This document shows, piece after piece, positions 12,901 to 25,500 of a stretch of DNA of 64,000 nucleotides. The first letter of the stretch is position 1. The number at the start of each line of letters is the position of its first letter. Both the position numbers and the translations under genes were made by a program. A model generated the notes under the pieces. That model had not been told where the DNA came from, did no database searches, and was given only the letters and a program-made list of their open reading frames with translations. Source of the stretch: Dermatophagoides farinae (taxonomy: Eukaryota > Arthropoda > Arachnida > Sarcoptiformes > Pyroglyphidae); contig NC_134679.1 of assembly GCF_024713945.1 (NCBI RefSeq), forward strand, positions 873,001 to 937,000. The letters are read 5' to 3'.

Positions 12901-15900
12901 AAATATCATCATGAATATCTAGATATTAATTTAAAATTTAAAACTTGTGGTGATTGTATGATGAATAAACTAGATCTAATGACTTCTTTTCGTAGAATCC
13001 GGTACATGAAATTTCTCACAGTAATAGTGTTAATCTCCGTTCATTTAAAGTTTAAGGGAACAAGCCATTTTCTACGTTTTTGTTTTCGGGGTTTTTGTTT
13101 TCGGGGTAATTTTTTTTCGGGGTTTTTGTTTTCGGGATAATTTTTTTTCGGGATAATTTTTTTTCGGGGTTTTTGTTTTCGGGGTTTTTGTTTTCGGGAT
13201 AATTTTTTTTCGGTCATTTGGTTTCGGCGTTTCGGTTTTCGGGGTTTTTGTTTTCGGGATTTTGACCTACAACCAAAAAAATTGGTTATTTAAGTCTCCT
13301 GTTTGTGTGTGTGTGTACAAGCTGTAAAACTTTTGATCTTTTATAGATCTCGAATGAAAATGGATATTAAAGTTTTTTGATTTTGGTTTCATTATTTTTT
13401 TTGCACAAAATTCAAACGATGCATTCAAATTTTTATTTTTTTTTTTTTTTTGCAAACAAGGCGCATACAGAACAGAAAAACAATTCAATTCTGATCAACA
13501 TTCTTCTGTCCTGTTGTTGTCGTTGTTTTTTATTTTATGAAAACTTTATCTTGCAGAATTTTTTTTTCGTTCATTCATTTTCTTTGTTTTGTCTTAAACA
13601 AACCGGAAAAAAAACAGAAAGGTAGAAAAAAAATTACCAGAGATTAAAAATAAAAATAGAGTAAAGTTTGATTGATGGTGTAAAAACAAAAAAAAAATAG
13701 CAAAATGAATATGTACAGAATTTGTGAATTTACTTTACATATATTCATCAATTCGATTCCAGTGGCAATACAAAACAAATAACCAGAGGCCATTTTCTTT
13801 TTTTTTCGCATTTTCGTTCTGTTTTGTTTGTTGAATGCAAATTTTTTTTTTTTGTTCAAATACAGAATAAAATGACAATCATGAAAAAAAAAATTTCTCA
13901 ATGTTTTTTTTTCACCATTTTTGCTACCATCCATCATCATCATCATTATCCATTGATTCTCATGACATTTGTCTGTCTGTTTGTTTGTTTGTTTGCATTT
14001 TTTTCCAAATATTTATTTAGACGAAATTTGCAATTTTTTATGATCAAAAAAAAATAAAATTTTTCAAACAAATTACAGTGTGAACTTTCGTCCAATACCA
14101 ATGTGTGCGTGTGTATGTGCGTGGGCGTTTGCATTTTTTCAAGTGTTTTTGTTCGCTGATTGTTTTTGTTTTCAATTGACAGTGACAATGATTTTTTACT
14201 GAAAAAAAATAAATAAAAAAAATTAATTCCAGTGTGTGAATACAGATAAACAGAATGGAAAGCAAAAAAAAAAAAAAAACACACACACACATGACAATTG
14301 TCATCATATTGTATAATTGATGGCCTTTTATGTTTACACAATGTTGTTGTCAAACAAACAATTTTTGCTCAAAGAATTTTTGACAATGACAATGTTAACA
14401 ATTTTGACGATTCAGATTGGTCAGCATCAGAATTTTTTTTCAAAAAAAAAAAAAAAAAAAAAAAAAACAGAACAGAAACCTGCATTTTCGAGCAATTCAT
14501 TTGATGATGATGAATTTTTTTTTCCTTCACATTTTGACAGCCAATAATTTTTTTTTCTCTCTTTTTGTTATCATTTTGAATTTGGAATTTTATTTTTTTT
14601 TTTTTTGGCGTCCAAATGATTTTCCATCAATTTCATTGGAATGTGAATGTGAATTTGTGGATTGAAAAAATATTCTTTTTCACCGATTGTTCACCAAAAA
14701 AAAAATGAATTGAAATGAAATGAAATGTGAAATTTCAACATTGATCAACAACAGTTTGACTTTTTTTTCATAGATAGAGAAAAAAAAATTGAAAGTTGAT
14801 AGAATGTAAACTATAATCAAGAATTTTGTCGTTCATTTTGTTGCTATTGTCCGAATAACTGTAATTCTTCAATTCTACACAAACATTGCCGTAACAGCTG
14901 TTCTGTATTGTAAAAGTTAAAGTTTTTTTTTCCTTGTTGTTGTTGTTGTTGATATTTTTAAAGCTTTTTCGTTTTTTTTCCACAAAAAAAAGAAAAAAAA
15001 TTTTCCATTTCATCGTCTTGACAAATTTGAAATCAAACAAACAGTCATCATCATCATCATCATCATATAGAAAATGAATTAAATTATTTGAGTTTGATTT
15101 TTTCTCTTTGTTTTTCTCTATGTGATCATTGAATGTTGTTTTTTTGTTTTGTTTTTGTTCTTTGCTGGACAAACAAACAAACAAACAAACGAGAAAAGAA
15201 AAAGTGAAAATAGAAATGTCCATGATCATTAAATGTCTATTTGTCCTTGTTTGTGAGTAAGTTTGTCACAAACAGAGCAAATTACATTAGATTTTCTTTC
15301 TTTTTTTTCTTCAATTTCTTCGGATGATTGAATCACTTTGTGTATGTTTGATTTTTCCTTGGAATTTTGTTTTTTCTTTTTTTTTTGAAACAAATATTTT
15401 AGCGATATGGTTGTTGTTTGTTTTGTAAGATTGAATTTTTTTCAATACTTTTTTTTATAGGTTGGCATCTTTGGTACAATGATGGCGTACGTAAACATCC
15501 AAATAATGTTTGTGAAACAGAATTTTCCGATTCTGTTGCGTTCAAAATAACAACATCGATTGCCAATTTTCTTGTACCAATGACATTGATGATGATTTTA
15601 TATTATAAAATTTATCGTGAAATAAAAAGACGTGGAAATTTTAGCGATACAATCAATCATCATCATCAACATCGACATCATCGACATCATCAGCATAAAC
15701 ATAATCATAATAATCGTTTACAACAAAATTCAAATAATTTATCATTATCATCATCAATGATAATGATGAAAACAAAAAATTCAAAACCAATGAATCGTTT
15801 ATCGAATTCGATAAATCATTATCATGAAAGTAACCATGAATCATTGCGTAAACATTATTGTCAACAGAAACCGATAAAATCTTCAACAACAACAACAACG

Positions 15901-18900
15901 ATGACGACAAATGAAACCAAAACAACGACCACGACAACAACAACAACAACAACAACCCCGAATATTCGTAATGGAATGAATATTTTCATGAAAAATAAAA
16001 CAATTTCAAATTTTCATCAACAAATTTTACGTTGTTCAATGAGAAAAAAGAGAAATGATAACAACAACAACAACAACAAATTTAGTAGTGATAATAATAA
16101 TTCATCATTTTCAACAGATTTAAATTGCAAAAATAATTTCGATGATAATAATGATGATGATGATTTTGATCACTGTAATCAATGTGGTAGACGTCGTGAA
16201 TCGAATGTAAACAATGATCATTCAAAATCATCATCATCATCATTAAACAATCAACGATTTTTTTCTATAAATTTTTTCATCAATCATTTTCGATTGTTAC
16301 AATCGATACTATCGAGAAAAAATCGACAATCAATCGAACAACAACAGCGACGACAACATCGACGAGAACTAGATTCACATTCATTTGTTGAAAATTTTAG
16401 TGTTGATCTTGATGATCATGATCATCATTCAATTAGCAATGATAATGTAGTGAATGTGAAACAATTAAATTCAAATAAAACAAATTTAATTGTACAACAA
16501 TCATCGATTGAAATAAACAATGAAAATAACAATAACCGTACTGTGATAGAAAAATGCTCATCATCATCATCATCATCATCATCTACGTCTAAATCGTCGA
16601 TAAATTCATTATCAAATTTACCATTACAAACTAGGCCATCAAAATTATCAACTAAATCATCAGATTTTTGTCCAGATTTGAATCATCAAAAACAACAGAA
16701 AATGGATGATAACGAGGAAAAAGTGGAAGAAGAAAAAGATGACGAGGATGATGATGATGATGATGATGATATAACTGAAATATCACCACCCGCACCATCA
16801 TTAGAATCATCGTCATCATCAGCATTTTTTCGTGATCTTAAACGTGAACAACTAAGGTAAACACAAAAAATGTTTTGTTTTTGTTTTTATTTTTTGAAAA
16901 ATTTGAATTTAAAATTTTTTCAATTTCCATAAAAAACAACAACAACAACAACAATAACAAGATTAATGCAACGTTTGTGTGATTGTTTCAGGAAATAGAC
17001 AGAAAACAAAACAAAACAAACAAACAACGACAGCAATTGAAAAGAAAATATTATTCAGATTTATTATGCCTGATCGATTGTTTGTTGAAATCTTTTTTTT
17101 TTCTTTCAATAAATTTTCATTCACTTTATTTGTTCCTTATTTGTTCAGATTTTTTTTTTTTGTTTCGTTTGCTGCATAATAAATCGACAATGAACCTGGA
17201 AAAATCTGAATCCAAGATTCTTATCCACTGTTGTTGTTGTTGTTGTTGTTTTTTTTTCGTTTCCAATTTCGTATTTTTTTTTTTTGGTCTATTTGAATAA
17301 ATAGAAATAGAAAAAGAATTCATTCAAATTGATTGCAATTCTATTTCATATTTTTTTTTCTCTTTTGCCATTTTTTTCCCTGAAGAATTTTCTGACTGTA
17401 AAATGTAAACCTCGACATATAGTGATAAAGAGACGAAGAGAGAGGCAGTCAAATTCTGTGCCAAAAAAAAAAATATTGCAACGGATTTTCGATTTATCAC
17501 ACTTTTTGCAAAGATTTTTTTTTCCTCTTCAAAAATAATGTTTAAAAAGCGAATAAAAAAACAATTCTGAATCAATGAGAAAAAAGCCAATGACTAGCCA
17601 AATCATCTGTTATATACGAGAATCTGAATGTGTGTGTGTGTGTATGGATTTTGTTTTTCGATGAAAATTTTTGAAACCAATCAAACCACATACCATCATC
17701 ATATACCCGAAAAATGATCCATTTTTTGTTTTTCTTTGTTTTTCAATGTCTGTAATGAATAAAAATGATAGTGAAAATCATGATGAAAAGATTGAGATGC
17801 GAAAAAAATATGAATCATAAATCATGATGATAATGATAGTGTTCACCAGAATCATATGTGGCAATTTTAAAACTAAAAAAAAAAAAAAATTCTATGATGG
17901 TCATGCCAAAAAAAAACCAAAAACAGCCATAGAGTAAATGAATGAATAATGAAACGAAAAAAAAATTATGACAATAATTTAGACCGAAAAAAAAATTACC
18001 GGCTGTTTTTCTTTCTCATTCTCTCAGCTTGTGTTCAAATGAGAAAAAAAACCCACCATGAATTTTAATCGATGTCAGAATCATTGCCCATTTTCATTCT
18101 CAAGAGAGAGTGAGAAAGAGAGAAGGAGAAATCCAAATAGAGAGAAAAAAAAGATGAATGAGTCGATAAATCATGAGAAAAAGGAAAAAGTGAACAAAAA
18201 AAAATATCATCGACTAATAGAGAGACTCTTTTCTAGACATTCAAGTCAATTAATCAGATTCTTTTTTTCTTTTGTATTTGAAAATGAGACAGAAAAGAAA
18301 AGAGATTTTTTTGTTCTGGTTAAAATTTCAAGTTCAGTTTTTTTTCATCTCATTTCATTTTATTTTTATTTTCATTTTTTTTTCTTATTTCAATAAGCCA
18401 CGATAATGGTCATCGTATTTTTTGGACCACTACAAATACAAAACGTTGTCAACGATTTGATAATGTTGAAACAAATTTACCAACACCACAACATCAATCA
18501 ATATTGAAGGATAATTACAATGATGATGTCGATAATGGTAACAATCCAGATAGTGATAAGTTTAATAAATCATCGTCAGATTATTATGATGGCCGACGAT
18601 TAAGTTCACCACAACCATCATTACCACCACCAATATATTCATCACCATCATCATCGATTACATCAACATTATCAATGTTTTCATCGGCATCAAATGATTC
18701 AAAAAAATCAAAAGAAAATGACCAAACAAAACATGAAAATAGAAGAAAATTATTGAAAAATGACCATTGTGATAGTAATGATGATGATGGAAATATTGCC
18801 TATTATAATCAATTAACTTTGATGAGTTTACAGCCTTCTGTTGTCGCTGTTGATGGCAATGTTGCTAGTGAGAATATTTTATTTTCAACACTGCAAGAGA

Positions 18901-19563
18901 ATCAGGAAATTGTAAATGTAGAATGTCAACAACAATCAAAACAACATTGTCGACAGAATATAAAATCACCATCGCCGATATCATTGTCACCACAACAACA
19001 ACAACAACAACATTCATCATCATCATCATCATTATTATCAACATCAAAATCATTTTGTTTGATGCCTGAAAATCATTTTTTCGATGTCAATGTCAAAGTG
19101 GAATATATAGATTTTCCATCAAAAAATTCAATACAAAAAAATTGTTTTGTGACAAAATCAAATGTTGAAAATGGAAAAAATGTTCAAATGACAAATAATT
19201 TTCTGGACACAGATGTACAACAACGACAACAACAACAAAAAATGGATAAACAACGTTCCAATTCCGTGAATGATGTTTGTGGTATTTGCATAAAACAACA
19301 ACAACAACAATCAACAGATGAAACAACGATGGCCATTCCAGTGTCCAATAAATCATCAACAAAATCATTGAATTTGGTGAAAACAACAAAAAATGACCAT
19401 CGAAAGAGAAAAACAATCATCAACAATGATCATCATCAACCACAACGAAAACTTTCCAAATGTAAATCTGATTCTAATTCTAATTTAAATGAGAAATTTT
19501 TAATACGAAAATTGAATGAAAAAAAAATTTGCAATTCTAATCAATAACCATAATTTATCGGTT

Positions 19564-19596
<33 letters not shown>

Positions 19597-22500
19597 CATT
19601 TACAAATGTATGGCCAGAATTTCCGGAAAGTTTTTTTTCCAAAGCAAACAATGAGAAAAAAAATCAATTCACAGAATATCACAGAATTTTTTTTTCTCGT
19701 GTCGATTTTTTTTTTTGCACAAATTTTATTGAATTTCATTTTTCAACAAGATAAAATCTGTAGATTTTGAAATTTTCCTATTTCTTTTTTCATTTTTATT
19801 TTATTTGACAACTATAAATGTGAAAAAGCAAAATCTAGATGAAAAGATTTTTGAATTTCAAATTTCAATTTTTTTTATATATCATTCGCTCTTTCACGGA
19901 ATCAAATAATATGGAATTGGATCATTTTTTTTGTTCTCGTTTTTTTCAAAAAAAAAAAAAAAATAAAATAAAATTCTGGCTTGAAAATGGCCCTGTCAAC
20001 AGACTGGACATGATGATGTACATTTAAATTATTGAAAATGAAAATTTCAAACAAAAAAAAAATGCTTGATCATCACATCTCTTGGGTTTATTTTTGTACC
20101 ATTTCTTTCGATTTGAAATATTTGATTTTTCTTCTCTTTTCAAAGAAATTCTTGAGAAATCTAGAGAATACTACTATTTCACACCGATATATATATATAT
20201 TTCAATGTTTGTTGTTGACAAATGTTTGAATTGTTCGGTGAAAAAATTCTGTTTTTTTTCTCTTTCTTTGTTATTTTTTTTTTTTTTTTTTGAGCAAACA
20301 TTGTTCAAAAAGCAGTTGACATAGCCATAGCCATAGCCACCATGATAGTGATGATTGATTTAATTTTTTTTTTCTTCATCAAATTTTTTTTTCTCATTTC
20401 TTTGTTGACTTTGTTTGTTTTTCAATGTGAACAAAAAAAAAATAAAAAATAAAAACTACATTCTATTTATACATGTGAAAATAGTGTAAATATCACAAAA
20501 GCCAACAAACAAACAAGCAAACAAGTAACCGGACAATAATAAATCATCATTGTCGTCGTCGTCGTAGTCGTCGTAGTCGTTGTCGTTGTCGTATAAATAA
20601 ATTTTAACATCATAAACAATAGATCAAACAATAGATCTATTTGCGATAGCCAATGTCCATCGTTTTTTAATCCATTGTTTATAATAATAATAATAACAAC
20701 ATTGGCAGCCATCTTTTTTGTGTGTGCGTGTAACCGGAACAAGATTTATGACAAAACAAATAAGAACAACAACAACAGCAACAAAAAAAAAACATTCTCC
20801 ACACACACACACACACACATGACCACTTTTTTTCATTGATTTATTCGAAACAAGAAAATAAAACATCAACAGCAACATTGTTGTGTGTGTGCACTGCAAT
20901 CATATTTATTGAATTTAATTCTGATGGATATTCACAGCATTTTTTGGAAACAGAATTTTCTTTACCCGACTTTATTCATTCATTCATTCATTTTTTTCTA
21001 CTCACTGGTTTCCATTTGATTTTTTTTTCATTGTGATGGTTGTGTGTCTGTTTTTTTTTCCAAATCGGCACCGGTATTCGTACACAGAACACAGCAACAG
21101 CAGCAGTATCCAATTTTTCTGTATCAAAAAAAAAAAAAAAAAAACAAATCGATTCCCTGAAGAACATTGAATAGAAAATTCCAGAATAAAAGTTTCCTAG
21201 ACTAAAATCTGCAGATTTTTTTAATACATGATAATTACAATGAGAAAATTAATGAAGAAAAAATTTTCAACATAAAAAAAACTCATCAAAAAAAAAAAAA
21301 AAATTTCAAAATCTTAAAAGGACAATGACTGATAAGATGGAATTAAAGATTGAAAATTATCATTGCTATTCACTCACACATGCATACACAAACACAGCAT
21401 GTAAAATTTCAATGAAATTCATTAAATTCTAATCAGAGAAAAGACAAAAACCAAAGAAGAAGAAGAAAAAAAAATGCTTCCCGTCCCTTAAATTCAATAT
21501 CAAACAGCAGGACAATAATATTTGTCTAGTGAGATAGATGGAAAAACATTCGATGTATTCATTTCACATACACACACACCCACACACACACAACATACAC
21601 ACAATTAAGTCCATTGATCTCTCGACAGCAAAAAAAAAAAAAAAATATTCAAAGACAATCAAAATCATCGTCTTGGAGCATTATTGCAATGATGATTAAC
21701 GAAAAAAAAGAAGAAAAAAAAAATTAAATTATCAAATGATTATCACGTACACACACGCAGAGAGAGAGAGAGAGAATTAAATGTATGAATGAATAAGATT
21801 ACACACACACACACGCACACGCATTCACATAGTACGTGCTCTTCTTTGTTTTCACGTTTTTTTTTTAGTTAAAATTACTATTTACAATAAACAAAATTAC
21901 AAACTTACAATGATAATAATCTTGAGCTTCTGTTTTTTTTTTTTTTTTGACTTTGATGACTGGCTAAATGTTCACTAAAGTCGAGTTTTTTTTTGTTCGT
22001 TTTGTTTTGTTTTATTTGTCGAAGTATCAAGATGAAAAAATGGCACTAAAGTAATAAGATTCTCGAATTCGTTTCACTAATAATTTTGACCTCTTATTCT
22101 CAGTCCCTATTTTTTTTTGTTCCATTTTCTCATCTTCATCAGTGTTTTTTTTTTGATTCAATGATGATTTTTTTTCTCGTTTATTATAATTACAATTATA
22201 ATGTCTATTTGTCTATGGCAACGTCAAGTAAACAAATGCAAACTATAGATTGATGATTGACCTCTATTAGCATTGTATCGGTATTCTCCAATGTTTGCAG
22301 TAAGAAAAAAGCAAAAAAAAAAAAATAAAGATGAGGTAAATGGACCATGCGACAAATTCTCAACAAAACTAAAATACATAGATCAATAAAAGTGATCTGT
22401 TTTTTTATTCATTTATCCATCTCTCTCTCTCTCTCTCAATCACTACACATTCATTCAAGTAATCAAGAAAGACACGCCATTACTTGATTAATTGAGATGA

Positions 22501-25500
22501 AATGAATGGTTCTGATTTTTTTTTTTTTGCTTCATTCTCATTTTTGTTAATAGTTCTCTTAATTTTTTTTTCTTCTTCTTTTGATTCTTCTTATATTCTG
22601 TCCAGTATCACTATATGGATGTAATGGAATCTATCAAGAATAACAAAAGAGAAGGGGAGAATTAGAGAGAGAGAGAGAGAGAGAGTGAATGAAACAATTT
22701 TTATTCCTATTTCAGATTCTTATCTGGAAATACAAATTTACTAAAGATAAATAAATATATAAAATGTCCATTGTACAATTGTACTGTTGAAAATTTGTAT
22801 TTATTATCACACAAACACACACACATGAAAAAATATATACAATGAATAAAACTAGTCTATTAGATTGATGAAAATTCGAGAGAAAAAAAAAATTTTTTTT
22901 TTTTTCGTTCAATAACACGAAAAATCACTTATTATTATTACTACTACTACTGAGCCAATGAATCTGTATTATATGTAATATATATAAATGAAACCGGAGA
23001 GAAACGAAAATTATTCTTAAAAGATTCCTAACTCCCTCTCCCCCCCCCAAAAAAAAACCAAATTCCATGTATACATGAAATACGAAATGAAATGGTAATA
23101 ATGTCTCATTGTGATTGTTATTCTATTCTGTCTTTGTATATCTCTGTATCTTTCACAATCTCCAGTGAATTCACAAAACAAATGAAAAGAAAAAAGAAAT
23201 GGGAGACAATAGAAAAATGTTCGCAACGCATTGCTAAACAATCATACACACATCGATACAATGATGATCGATATGTGGATGACCATTTTTGTTACATTGA
23301 ACAGTGGTGAATGAAAGAGAACAGAAAAAAAATGAAAGAAAGAAAGAATTTTCAATTTTCCAATTGTATTTTGATTTGAAAAAAAAATTTTTTGTTCACT
23401 TAAAAAAATTTTTTTTTTGTGCAAGAATAATTCCAAATCAGACCAAAAAAAAAAGAAAGAAAAGCGGATGATGATTCCAATGTTCAAGAATGCATTGCAT
23501 TCCATTCATTTCAATGACGATGATGATGATGATGATGATGATGATAAAAGTATGAAGTGAATTAATGAACCATCAAAATGGAATGAAATTTTTTTTTCAG
23601 AAAAAAAAACAAAACAATGTCCTCTCCACTTGAATCTAATGATTTTAGTCATTTTCTTTTTTCTTTGGTCATCATCATCATCATCATCAATCCAAATGAA
23701 TGAATTCCATGTTAAAATAGAGAAATGCAATGGCTCACATATATAAATATGAGAGCTGATGTGTGATGATTTTAATGATGAATAAAATATAATTTATTTT
23801 TATCAGCACCAGAGTTTCTCTGGCTTCAGCCTTTTTTTTTTTGTCTTAAAATCCAGATGGATGATCATTTTTACGTTCAGACAATTGAAATTGAATTTTT
23901 TTTTTGTTTTTTTTTTCATAACTGATCTTGAGTTAAACCCAGATGCGACTATAAATATGGCAAATATTTTTGGGAAAATGATCTCTGAAGTTAGATCAAT
24001 TAAAAATAATCAATCTTCTTCTGCTTCCGATATTGACAACAATTTAAACGTAATGGCAGCTTCTAGATACAACAGATTGTTTTGCTCATATTGCAAAAGG
24101 AATAATCATACGTTTAAAAATTGCTTTCGACGCCTTCGGGCTCTCACTCAAAACCAAGATTCATCATCATCCTCATCAGCTGAAGTTCAATCAGATAATT
24201 CAGATAAGTTTAAAAATGCGTCTGGGGCTTCAATATTTGTCAATTCTTTTTCTCAAAATCATGATCGTAATAGTTGGCTATTTGACAGTGGAGCTGACCA
24301 TCATTTTTGTTGCAATCGTAAACTATTCAAGAAAATCTGGAAAATCAACAGAATATACATTTCTCAGTTCAACCCTAATGACCGAATTACATGCGATGAA
24401 TATGGCTCTATTGACATTACCACTGATACGGGTGTTCTTGAAATTGAAGCCTATTATGTTCCACAAGGACAAAATGTTATTTCGGTTACGAGACTATCAA
24501 GAAGCGGGTTTTCTGTACTGTTCACCAAAACTGGATTGAAAATTACTAAGGATAATGATTTAGTCTGGTTGATCGAGAAGCAAACACATGGTCGGTTCTT
24601 CAGTGCATGCCCTGTTCAATCTTCATCTAAAAATTGGCACAACATTCTTGGTCATGCAGATTTTAACAAGTTAAAAATTTTGAGCCAAAAATATTCTTTT
24701 GTTCAGTCAAAGCCCTATGAGTGTGACGTATGTACGGCAAATAAAATGTGCAAGCCAAATTTTGACAAATCACAACATCATCATTCAAAATTGCCAATGG
24801 AAGTTCTATATGCGGATCTATGTGGACCGTTTCCATCTTCGATTCATAATCAAAAATACATGCTGGTAATTATTGATCAATGTTCACGATTTTCTCAAGT
24901 TTTCTTCTTAAAAGACAAATCAGCTGTATCAATTCACTCATACATCAAATACTTTATCGAATTTATTGAAAGAAATACCAATTTTTGTGTCAAACGCTTG
25001 GTTACTGATAATGGCGGTGAGTTCGTTAATGAAATTGTTAATAATTATTTTCGTTCCAAAGGAATTATTCACGTAACAACCACTGCCTATACACCTCAAT
25101 CGAATGGACTTGTCGAACGCAAGAATAGATCCTTGCTCAATATGGCACGATGTCTTCTAAATCATATCAACTTACCAAAAAAGCTGTGGCCATATGCCTT
25201 AAATTATGCAAATGAAATCCAGAATCGATTACCATCGGCCAATAATAATCAAATACCATTCGAAATAGTTTTTAATTCAAAAATTGATTTTAATAAGTTT
25301 CATATGTTTGGATCGAAAGTTTTCATCAAACTAAATCATTTCGACGATAAACTCGTTCCTCGAGCATCACCGGTTATGTTTATTGGCTTAGATCATTCAA
25401 AATTCATTGTTTATGACCCGAAAACGAATAAGATCACATCATCTCGAAATATAAAATTTACTGATGAAATTTATTCAATTCAAGATCCGAATTATGAAAC

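Larger units (their letters stand above)
11590..13010 (+). pseudogene. Decayed, permuted Ty1/copia fragment
   Basis: Inside the foldback arms, in + orientation and this order: an RNase H C-terminal remnant (about 11605-11780, with an IDIFTD...TFKKLL segment resembling the IADIFTK block of copia RNase H); a polypurine tract; one LTR; a short gag N-terminus from the ATG at 12229; a gag zinc knuckle CPFCHKIGHKVEGC (about 12384-12425); a protease motif LDSGCTSH (about 12600); and a GAG-pre-integrase remnant ending CGDCMMNK (about 12950). Frames shift between the pieces and most of gag and pol is missing, so it is dead. The protease flank differs from the copia element at 23.9 kb, so this is another family. 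Confidence 0.75.
11122..13274. mobile_element. Foldback-like element with 231-bp inverted arms and captured copia sequence
   Basis: Two inverted arms of equal length (11122-11352 and 13044-13274) begin at their outer ends with GGTTGTAGGTCAAAATCCCG and contain tandem CCGAAAACAAAAAC and CCGAAAAAAAATTAT-type subrepeats, which is the architecture of foldback (FB) elements. The internal 1.7 kb carries no transposase; it holds decayed Ty1/copia sequence, so mobility would need an enzyme supplied elsewhere. A possible 8-bp flanking duplication would fit hAT- or FB-type insertion but is poly-A. It sits in intron 2 of the H1-like receptor. The alternative is that two inverted copies of a satellite flank an old retroelement. 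Confidence 0.65.
5460..15460 (+). other. Intron 2 of the H1-like receptor (10 kb)
   Basis: Bounded by GTAAGT at 5460 and TTTTTTATAG at 15460. It contains the foldback-like element at 11122-13274, a near-perfect palindrome at 10692-10740 and many microsatellites. Apart from the mobile element I see no coding exon in it. Confidence 0.7.

Noticed and set aside
14442-14467. Poly(A) run as the tail of a processed retrocopy
   Set aside because: No coding body or target duplication precedes it; similar A runs are everywhere in this DNA.
24216-24539. 107-codon frame on the + strand
   Set aside because: Out-of-frame overlap of the copia polyprotein, which carries the recognisable motifs.
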